From Candidatus Scatoplasma merdavium (GTDB lineage Bacteria; Bacillota_I; Bacilli_A; RFN20; CAG-288): a DNA stretch of 12,579 nucleotides. Under the pieces are notes generated by a model. That model did no database searches. It was not told the origin of the DNA and saw only the letters and a program-made list of their open reading frames with translations. Numbering within the stretch: position 1 is the stretch's first letter; each line of letters begins with the position of its first letter. The position numbers were made by a program, and so were the translations under genes. This document shows, in pieces, positions 1 through 6,367 of this stretch. The stretch lies in contig JADING010000037.1 of NCBI GenBank assembly GCA_017694135.1, positions 1 to 12,579 of the forward strand, written 5' to 3'.

Positions 1-624
1 TGTTTAGAAGAAAAAAACAGCGAAGACAACTTTTTAAAAATAAGCTTGAGCACGGGTACTATTTCTAAAGAAAACGTCGCTACTTTTGATAGGTTAAAGA
101 CAAAAAAAGAAGGGTATTGGGCTTTAGAAACTTCATATCCGCTTCTAGACATAGAAGGTTATGTTCAAATTAAAGATACTGCGACTTATTTTAATAAGGA
201 TTCTTTTGCAAGTTTCTCTTCGGTTAACGGGATTATGCCGAAAAGAATATCGTTCTTTTCTTTGAAAGGTGCTAGTTATGTCTTTAACCGCCTTATTGGA
301 TTTAATTTAAAGCAGAACTTTTTTAAAAACACTTTGGAAAACACTAATATTTTAAGTGTTGATAAAGTGAAAATTAAAGTGGGGAATATCTGTTTTGACA
401 CTTCGAAATGCGATTTGAAAAACGACATCAAAAACTTGAGAATTTACGATGATAAATCGGTGATTGAATGGAATTTTGACCAAATTGATTCCGTTTACTT
501 AGAGAAGTCTTTATTTAATAAAGAAAGGTTGGTATTTGGAAATGTTTCTGGAAAGATTCGCCTTGCGAACCAGAAGCCTATAGAAATAGATAATTTCAAA
601 GCTTGCCTATTTATTAAATCTTAG
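1..624 (+). CDS. DUF2804-like protein, C-terminal part (5' end outside window)
   Basis: The frame is open from base 1, so this is the 3' part of a longer gene. A TTG at 46 could serve as a start, but nothing requires it and no ribosome site precedes it. About 207 residues are visible, with no signal peptide or membrane segment in view. From memory of the family, the order of elements matches the C-terminal half of DUF2804 proteins: a G-x-V-x-I strand, then DSFASF at 199-216 where DUF2804 has its D-S-F-x-x-L-D-W-G-R region, then IGFNL, and a final VFGNVSG (532-552) followed by a short acidic strand and the end of the protein. The usual DWGRG is not conserved here (SSVNG instead), so this would be a divergent member. 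DUF2804 has no established biochemical role. It ends 71 bases before the dehydrogenase gene on the same strand with no terminator between, so the two may be co-transcribed. Family assignment is tentative. Confidence 0.5.
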   Translation, partial: CLEEKNSEDNFLKISLSTGTISKENVATFDRLKTKKEGYWALETSYPLLDIEGYVQIKDTATYFNKDSFASFSSVNGIMPKRISFFSLKGASYVFNRLIGFNLKQNFFKNTLENTNILSVDKVKIKVGNICFDTSKCDLKNDIKNLRIYDDKSVIEWNFDQIDSVYLEKSLFNKERLVFGNVSGKIRLANQKPIEIDNFKACLFIKS

Positions 625-662
625 ATTTTTAGGCGTAAAGACTAAGTATGTTGTTTTTTCCG

Positions 663-671
663 TGTTAAAAT
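663..671 (+). promoter_or_regulatory. possible extended -10 promoter upstream of the dehydrogenase gene
   Basis: TG-T-TAAAAT (663-671) matches an extended -10 element at five of six core bases and lies just before the AAGGAG ribosome site at 680-685. No convincing -35 box lies 16-18 bases upstream. It could be chance in AT-rich sequence, and the gene may instead be read from upstream. Confidence 0.3.
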
Positions 672-695
672 AAACAAGTAAGGAGAAATATACAA

Positions 696-1496
696 ATGAA
701 CGCAAAAGATTTCAGTTTGGAAGGTAAAGTTGCTTGGGTTACCGGAGCTAGTTATGGCATCGGCTTTGGTATTGCAACTGCATTAGCTAAAATGGGCGCT
801 AAAATTGTCTTTAACGATCGCGATCAAGCCAAGATTGATAAAGGTTTAGCTGATTATAAGGCTGAAGGTGTTGAAGCTTGGGGTGAAATTTGCGATGTCA
901 CTGATGAAGAGCAAGTTAAAGCTTATGTTGAAAAGGTTATCGCTCACTATGGAAATATCGATATTTTGGTTAATAATGCGGGTATTATTAAGAGAATCCC
1001 GATGGTTGAAATGGATGTTAAAGATTTCCGCCAAGTCGTCGATATTGATTTAGTCGGGCCATTCATCTGCTCGAAGGCTGTTATTCCCGGAATGATTAAG
1101 CAGGGACACGGAAAAATTATTAACATCTGTTCAATGATGTCTGAACTTGGACGTGAGACTGTTTCTGCTTATGCGGCGGCTAAAGGCGGTTTAAAGATGT
1201 TAACTAGAAACATTTGCTCCGAATACGGACAATACAACATTCAATGCAATGGTATTGGTCCTGGTTACATCGCTACTCCACAAACCGCTCCGTTGCGCGA
1301 AAGACAAGCTGATGGTTCTCGTCATCCGTTTGATCAATTCATCGTTTCAAAAACACCGGCGGGAAGATGGGGTACTCCGGAAGATTTAGAAGGACCGGCA
1401 GTTTTCTTGGCTTCCGATGCTTCTAATTTCGTTAATGGTCACATCCTTTACGTTGACGGTGGTATCTTAGCTTACATCGGCAAACAACCTAACTAA
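696..1496 (+). CDS. kduD: SDR dehydrogenase, gluconate 5-dehydrogenase / 2-keto-3-deoxygluconate dehydrogenase type (KduD/DhuD role)
   Basis: Classical short-chain dehydrogenase/reductase of 266 aa, full length for the family. Seen: cofactor motif TGASYGIG (16-23), D41 after the second strand (favours NAD(H)), D67 in CDVTD, NNAG (93-96), catalytic S146, Y159 and K163 (YxxxK), and PG at 189-190. The blocks NICSMMSELGRETVSAYAA and ATPQTAPLRERQADGSRHPF are, to my knowledge, characteristic of enzymes annotated gluconate 5-dehydrogenase, which include streptococcal DhuD. That enzyme interconverts 3-deoxy-D-glycero-2,5-hexodiulosonate and 2-keto-3-deoxygluconate in breakdown of unsaturated uronates. 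The protein is closer to E. coli IdnO than to E. coli KduD in sequence, so the kduD symbol describes the inferred role. A pectate lyase about 5 kb away supports the uronate pathway over gluconate. Start is fixed by AAGGAG at 680-685, ten bases before ATG. A terminator follows at 1517-1542. Cytoplasmic. Confidence 0.85.
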   Translation: MNAKDFSLEGKVAWVTGASYGIGFGIATALAKMGAKIVFNDRDQAKIDKGLADYKAEGVEAWGEICDVTDEEQVKAYVEKVIAHYGNIDILVNNAGIIKRIPMVEMDVKDFRQVVDIDLVGPFICSKAVIPGMIKQGHGKIINICSMMSELGRETVSAYAAAKGGLKMLTRNICSEYGQYNIQCNGIGPGYIATPQTAPLRERQADGSRHPFDQFIVSKTPAGRWGTPEDLEGPAVFLASDASNFVNGHILYVDGGILAYIGKQPN

Positions 1497-1516
1497 AATT
1501 AGATTGAATCACATTG

Positions 1517-1542
1517 AGCTACCCAACACGGGTAGCTTTTTT
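1517..1542 (+). terminator. intrinsic terminator after the dehydrogenase gene
   Basis: Perfect 8-bp stem AGCTACCC (1517-1524) / GGGTAGCT (1530-1537), a 5-base loop, and a run of six T at 1537-1542. It starts 20 bases after the stop codon. Confidence 0.9.
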
Positions 1543-1575
1543 AGTCTAAAAATTATCTTAATACTAATACTTTCA

Positions 1576-1610
1576 GTTTTAATTAAAAAAATTTTTCATT
1601 GAATTAAAAC
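1576..1610. repeat. 9-bp inverted repeat overlapping the -35 region
   Basis: GTTTTAATT (1576-1584) and AATTAAAAC (1602-1610) are perfect inverted copies separated by 17 bases, and the right arm overlaps the -35 box at 1599-1604. It could be an operator for the gene at 1672. The arms are almost pure A/T, so chance is a real alternative. Confidence 0.3.
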
Positions 1611-1627
1611 CATTTACCAGTTACAAT
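1599..1627 (+). promoter_or_regulatory. sigma-A type promoter for the MP-repeat protein pair
   Basis: TTGAAT (1599-1604, four of six consensus bases including TTGA) and TACAAT (1622-1627, five of six) are separated by exactly 17 bases. Transcription would start near 1634, giving a leader of about 38 bases that holds the ribosome site AAAGGA (1657-1662). It lies downstream of the terminator at 1517-1542, as expected for a new transcription unit. Confidence 0.6.
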
Positions 1628-1671
1628 TAAGGCAGACGTTGGAAAAGAAAAACTAGAAAGGATTTTTATCT

Positions 1672-3804
1672 ATGAAGAAAAGGTTGTTTCTTCTAGGTAT
1701 GAGTATTACTGGTTTAGTCGCTATTCCTTGTGCTTTAGTTGGTTCTACTTACACTTCTGGTGAAGCTAGAACAGTGAAAAATGCGGAAGATGTGACTTAT
1801 AAAATCAGTTCTACATTACCTAGTCAAATTACTCTTGTCGATATGTTGACAAGTGCGAAAGCTGGAGATGTCGTCGATGTTAAAGTCAGTTATGACGCTT
1901 CAAAAGTTAATTTGAAATCGATTTTAGTTAACGGAAAGAGGGCGGCGAAAGTTAGTACAACAAACTACTACTTTGTTATGCCTAGCGAAGATGTTGTTAT
2001 CAGTGCAGACTGCATTATTGAAGGTGATTACACGATAACTAACGCTTCGGAAGAAAACGGGATTATTCTTCAAGGTTTACCGGAAGATAAGGTCCAAGCC
2101 GGTGATGAAATTAGCTTTAAGGTTTTGCAGCAAGCGGGAAGCCATTATGCTTTTACCGGTGACTTGTCTATTTCTTATTTAGATGCTGAACAAGTTACTA
2201 AAACTGTTGACTACGAGCTTTCTGATGAAGTTTATACGTTTGTTATGCCTGCTGCTAATGTTACTATTACCGCTCAAACCGAAGAGAGGTTATTTAAAGT
2301 TGATGAAGTGAATTACGGCGCGGATGAAAACGGCGAAGGTGGAACGGATTTAATTAGTACCATTTACGCTACGGCACCAGATTCTACGAAAGAAGAATCT
2401 ATTACTTATAAAAAGGCTGCTGTAGTTGGCTCAACTATTCGCGTAACTTTTGTTTCTTACGTTGATGAAGTTATTCCTACTGGTGTCGAAATAGTTGAGA
2501 CTGGTGAAAAGTACATGATTGAAGAAGGCGAGACTGACGTTAGCTTTGTTTTACCTGCTCACGATGTTACTTTAAGACCTTTAGCTGAAGCCAATTACGT
2601 TCCTTTTACCTTGCAAGCTAGTGAGCATTTAACCCCGAAAGTTTATATAAAGAACGAAGCGGGAGAATATGAAGAACTTACGACTTTAGAAGCGGTTCCG
2701 GGAACTATGCTATATCTAACAGCGGAATCTTCTGATGCTGAGAATTACTATCTAGGTAAGTATACGGGCACGTATCTTGGATATAGTGGCACTTCCACTA
2801 TCTCTAGTTACAAATTTGAACTCAATGAAGATGGGTATTACGAATACGAAATGGAGAACGAAGAAGAAATCACCTTAATTCCATTAGAGTATGGAAGACA
2901 GACTCCTGAGTTGAACAATTCTTCAAACATCACTTTAAGTCTATATTTGAAAGAGGGAGAGACCTACACTCCTATCAATAGTTTTATCGGTGAACAAGAC
3001 GTGTATATCAAGGCTGAATCTAGCGATCCTAGCAAGTACTCAGTGAGAACTATCACAATCGAATATACCGATTTAGATCAGAGTTATAACCCCGATAGAA
3101 CAGTTGAGCCTGAGTTGCAGGATGATGGATATTACAAGTTTACAAGTGTTGTTAGTGGAACTGATTACGTTATTAGTGTCACTGAACAAAATGACGCACT
3201 CTTAGAAGGTTATCCTTGCTTAGGTGAGTATGCTTTGAAGAATGTTTATTCATCTTATTCTTCTTTTGGTGAAACTAGCGTTGGTAAAGCTTTGACAATA
3301 TCTACAAACGGAGAAGTGGATTTTGGTGGAACCAAGGAATATGTAGTTTCAACTGATGCTACCAAGGAAGACGCGACTGGATTTTTGCAATGCGATACCA
3401 GAGTACTGGCTTACGGACCAAATATCGTCTTCTCGTCATTCAAGTTCTCTTCATTAATTAGCAACGATAACTATTTCGGCGTTAAAACGAGAAACGAAAA
3501 CGCCACTTACAGTTGGTCATCTGTTTCTGTTGATGATGCTGATGGCGCAAAACAGCAGCTCTATCAAGGATTTGAGACTATCGATGGAGTGACTACTCCG
3601 ATTTGCTTAGGTTATTACAAGTACACTGAAAGCGATGGTGAACTGCATTTAGATGGAGTGGAACTTAAGGACGCTGAAGGTAATGTAATTTCAATGCCTA
3701 CAGATGAGAGTGCGACTTTCAGCGCTGATGTTTACGTTGACGGTGTTAAAGTCGCAACGGTCACTTACGATTCGGCCAGTTGGACTTGGACTAACGTTGA
3801 ATAA
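1672..3804 (+). CDS. secreted MP-repeat (divergent InlB B-repeat-like) protein, 710 aa
   Basis: Secreted protein with no recognised enzyme motif. Residues 1-32 form a signal peptide: KKR, a hydrophobic core, then a likely signal peptidase I site near GEA-RT. C20 is preceded by IP, which is not a proper lipobox. The body holds repeats of about 90-100 residues, each ending in a pattern Y-x-F-x-M-P-x-x-D-V-x-I-x-A: MP at 103-104, MP at 192-193, LP at 294-295, then degenerate copies near 388-405 and 485-503. This resembles the divergent InlB B-repeat found in Gram-positive surface proteins, a structural and adhesion-type module. Residues from about 514 form a separate C-terminal region I do not recognise. 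No LPXTG or membrane anchor is seen, so attachment is unclear. It is a clear paralogue of the next gene: PTGVEIVETGEKYM here against PTGVKIVETGQTFM there. Start: AAAGGA at 1657-1662, nine bases before ATG. The next gene follows after 18 bases, probably in one operon. Confidence 0.8.
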   Translation: MKKRLFLLGMSITGLVAIPCALVGSTYTSGEARTVKNAEDVTYKISSTLPSQITLVDMLTSAKAGDVVDVKVSYDASKVNLKSILVNGKRAAKVSTTNYYFVMPSEDVVISADCIIEGDYTITNASEENGIILQGLPEDKVQAGDEISFKVLQQAGSHYAFTGDLSISYLDAEQVTKTVDYELSDEVYTFVMPAANVTITAQTEERLFKVDEVNYGADENGEGGTDLISTIYATAPDSTKEESITYKKAAVVGSTIRVTFVSYVDEVIPTGVEIVETGEKYMIEEGETDVSFVLPAHDVTLRPLAEANYVPFTLQASEHLTPKVYIKNEAGEYEELTTLEAVPGTMLYLTAESSDAENYYLGKYTGTYLGYSGTSTISSYKFELNEDGYYEYEMENEEEITLIPLEYGRQTPELNNSSNITLSLYLKEGETYTPINSFIGEQDVYIKAESSDPSKYSVRTITIEYTDLDQSYNPDRTVEPELQDDGYYKFTSVVSGTDYVISVTEQNDALLEGYPCLGEYALKNVYSSYSSFGETSVGKALTISTNGEVDFGGTKEYVVSTDATKEDATGFLQCDTRVLAYGPNIVFSSFKFSSLISNDNYFGVKTRNENATYSWSSVSVDDADGAKQQLYQGFETIDGVTTPICLGYYKYTESDGELHLDGVELKDAEGNVISMPTDESATFSADVYVDGVKVATVTYDSASWTWTNVE

Positions 3805-3822
3805 TCCAGGAGGAATGAAATT

Positions 3823-6312
3823 ATGAAAAGAAATAAATATCTCTGTTTGTTATTGTTAGTAGCCTCCGGGGTTGCTTTGGTTGGTTGCGAGGATTCAGAA
3901 GTTGCTTCTTCTGGTTCTACAGCTACAAGTTCTTCTTTGTCACAAAGCTCTGAAACTGAAAGTTCATCTGAAACTTCTGAATCTGAAAGTACATCTTCTC
4001 AAACGGTCAGCTCCTCTGTTTCAAGTGAGAGCTCACAAAGTTCTGAGTCTGAAAGCTTATCTTCAGATAGTGTTTCTTCATCTAGTTCCAGCAGTTCAGA
4101 AAGCTCTGAAAGCTCGAGTTCATCCTCTTCTTCTATCGATTTGACAAGAGAGATTACAGTTAGCTCTCCTAGTGGGGTTGAGGTTGATGTTGTTTCTCGC
4201 GCTTTGCCGGGTGATGTAGTTAGAGTCGTATTAACTTACGAAACTACGGAATTAAGAATAACTGCGGTTACCGCTAATGAAGTTGAATGCGGTATGGATG
4301 GTTTGAATACTTATTATTTCTTAATGCCAGAAAGCGATGTCAATTTGGTTGTTACTGCTGAAGCGATTGATAACAGTGAAACCTATTCTATTTCTAATCC
4401 TGTTCAAGGTATTGAATTAATCGGAGTAAAGGACAGCTACCATGTTGGAGAGAAGGTTTCTTTCACCATTGGTGTATTACCTGGTTATACTTTTAACGGT
4501 GGATTGAAAGTCGTTGAAGATAAGTTAGAAGATCCTCGGGAAGTTGAGCTAACTAATACAGTTGATGCGGCTGGACAAGTTACGTATGAATTCTTAATGC
4601 CGGAATACGATGTTAAAGTTGAGGCTTTAACTAGCCTCGGTCTTTATAAAGTTGACTGGGATAGCGATTATATCAGCTATGTTTATAGAATCGCTCCAGG
4701 AGAAACTAGCGGAGTTTCAATTACCGACGGCTACGCTTTTTATCAATACACTATTGAAGTGAGATTAAGAAACGATGACTACGCTAAGCCAACCGGTGTA
4801 AAAATTGTTGAAACAGGTCAAACTTTCATGCTTGAAGAGGGGGAAACTAGCGTTAGATTCTCTATGCCACACCGCAATATTACCTTGGAAGCTATTACTA
4901 CTCCGTATTTAAGAACTGTCGAAGTTACTAACACTGATAATTTAACTGTTGAGACTTACGCTAAAAATGAAGACGGAACCTTTGTTGAACAAAGTGAATT
5001 TGTTTACGAAGAAAAGGTCTATGTCGAAGTTAGTGGTGTCACTGAAGATGTCGGTATTTCTTCTTTAATTTATAGTTACACAGATAGTTATACCCACAAA
5101 TACGATCTCTTAGACAGAGAGATGGAAGAAGGCTATTACGTGTTTGAAATGCCTAAGGCCGATGTTGTTTCACTAGTAGTAACTGAGAAAGACATGTCTA
5201 AATTTAGAGAATATGACTTCGTCGGAGACTTCTTAGGACTTGAGTTGTGGAACGGTAATACCGAAACTGAATTTGCAAGTAATTATTGCTTTACTATTGA
5301 TTCATCTGGTTACTTTAAATTCAGAGGTGATGATTTACAAATTGATTCAGTTGAAAACGGCGTTGCTACTTTAACAGATGGAAGCATCTTCGCTTATTCG
5401 GATAAGGTTTATTTGTCGACATACAATTTGTCTAAAACTACTGTTGCCGGAACTGATAATGCTATTGCTGTAAAGAAACAAGCGGGTGATGATGATTCTC
5501 TCTATTCAGTTGAAGCCACTCACTTTGATAGCAAGTCTTATATGGCTGCGCAGTTCTACCGCGATGGAGTTCCTTATGCTGGTGCTTTTATTAATTGCGA
5601 TACCGGTGAATATTATTTAGATGTCACCTTTGAATTAAACGAAGGAACAACTTCCATTCTCGATGAAGAAGAGGGTGATGGATATAAAGTTGTTGTTGAA
5701 GGTGAAACTGTTTGTTCAGTTGGTGTTATCGATGGTGAACAAGTTGTTTTAGATAATGTTTTAGGAACTTACACTAGTACTGATGGTGGCACATTGATCT
5801 TAGATGGTATCGGTGGAGCGACTTTGAATGGCGAGACCGGATTAACTTACGCAGTTAATGAAGATGGAACCATCACCGTTAAAAAAGGAGCCGAAACGTG
5901 GACAATCACTTTAGATGGAACTAGTTTTACTATAACTGACCATGTTGAAGCCGCTAACGAGCTCGCTGGTTATACTTATTCAGGTACTTTCTATAGCACT
6001 TGGGATGAATGGAACTACAATTTCAGTGTTGAATTTGTCGACGATACTAAGTGCTACGTGTTAATTAGCATGGGAACCATGGAGTATGTTGGTGGTGATG
6101 CCGCTAGAGACGACTTAGAGAACCAGACCTATACCATAGACAGAACTACAGATCCTACTAAACTATTGATTACTGTTAATACATTTAGCTTTGGAAGCAA
6201 TATTACCATTGATTTTGAAATCTCTGTTGATGATTTAACTGAGATGACTTGTACTTCTAACGTTAGCAATGTCTATACAACTTCCGGTGCTGTTCTAACT
6301 AGAGAAGAATAA
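3823..6312 (+). CDS. MP-repeat lipoprotein with Ser-rich stalk, 829 aa
   Basis: Surface lipoprotein. Residues 1-22 are a lipoprotein signal peptide ending in the lipobox LVGC, with C22 the lipidated residue. Residues 29-104 are an almost pure Ser/Glu/Thr stalk. Four divergent InlB B-repeat-like units follow, marked by MP at 168-169, 259-260, 348-349 and 443-444. The C-terminal half is different: residues about 464-640 are unrecognised, about 647-700 hold a beta-rich segment (LGTYTSTDGGTLILDG, later GTITV and TWTITLDGTSFTI), and from 714 a final domain begins LAGYTYSGTFYSTWDEWNY. No catalytic motif is recognised, so binding or adhesion is inferred from architecture only. It is paralogous to the preceding gene over the repeat region, while the C-terminal regions show no obvious similarity. 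Start is fixed by AGGAGG at 3808-3813, nine bases before ATG. A terminator begins nine bases after the stop. Confidence 0.82.
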   Translation: MKRNKYLCLLLLVASGVALVGCEDSEVASSGSTATSSSLSQSSETESSSETSESESTSSQTVSSSVSSESSQSSESESLSSDSVSSSSSSSSESSESSSSSSSSIDLTREITVSSPSGVEVDVVSRALPGDVVRVVLTYETTELRITAVTANEVECGMDGLNTYYFLMPESDVNLVVTAEAIDNSETYSISNPVQGIELIGVKDSYHVGEKVSFTIGVLPGYTFNGGLKVVEDKLEDPREVELTNTVDAAGQVTYEFLMPEYDVKVEALTSLGLYKVDWDSDYISYVYRIAPGETSGVSITDGYAFYQYTIEVRLRNDDYAKPTGVKIVETGQTFMLEEGETSVRFSMPHRNITLEAITTPYLRTVEVTNTDNLTVETYAKNEDGTFVEQSEFVYEEKVYVEVSGVTEDVGISSLIYSYTDSYTHKYDLLDREMEEGYYVFEMPKADVVSLVVTEKDMSKFREYDFVGDFLGLELWNGNTETEFASNYCFTIDSSGYFKFRGDDLQIDSVENGVATLTDGSIFAYSDKVYLSTYNLSKTTVAGTDNAIAVKKQAGDDDSLYSVEATHFDSKSYMAAQFYRDGVPYAGAFINCDTGEYYLDVTFELNEGTTSILDEEEGDGYKVVVEGETVCSVGVIDGEQVVLDNVLGTYTSTDGGTLILDGIGGATLNGETGLTYAVNEDGTITVKKGAETWTITLDGTSFTITDHVEAANELAGYTYSGTFYSTWDEWNYNFSVEFVDDTKCYVLISMGTMEYVGGDAARDDLENQTYTIDRTTDPTKLLITVNTFSFGSNITIDFEISVDDLTEMTCTSNVSNVYTTSGAVLTREE
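3907..4134 (+). repeat. Ser-rich low-complexity stalk coding segment
   Basis: Codes for residues 29-104 of the MP-repeat lipoprotein, mostly Ser with interspersed Glu and Thr. Both Ser codon families (TCN and AGY) are mixed irregularly, so it is not a simple DNA microsatellite. It probably acts as a flexible spacer lifting the binding domains off the membrane through the wall. A +1-frame open stretch over it is only a by-product of the composition. Confidence 0.75.
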
Positions 6313-6321
6313 TTGATAGTA

Positions 6322-6349
6322 AAAAAGCCCAGGGAAATCTGGGCTTTTT
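6322..6349. terminator. bidirectional terminator between convergent genes
   Basis: AAAAAGCCCAG (6322-6332) pairs with CTGGGCTTTTT (6339-6349): a GC core of six base pairs flanked by A on one side and T on the other, with loop GGAAAT. It gives a T-tract on either strand. It sits nine bases after the plus-strand lipoprotein gene and 18 bases beyond the minus-strand pectate lyase stop, so it can end both. Confidence 0.9.
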
Positions 6350-6367
6350 AAGTTGTTTAATAAAATG

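Noticed and set aside
1672..1767. Lipoprotein signal in the 710-aa MP-repeat protein (C20)
   Set aside because: The residues before C20 are AIP, and Pro at -1 does not fit a lipobox; a signal peptidase I cleavage is more likely.
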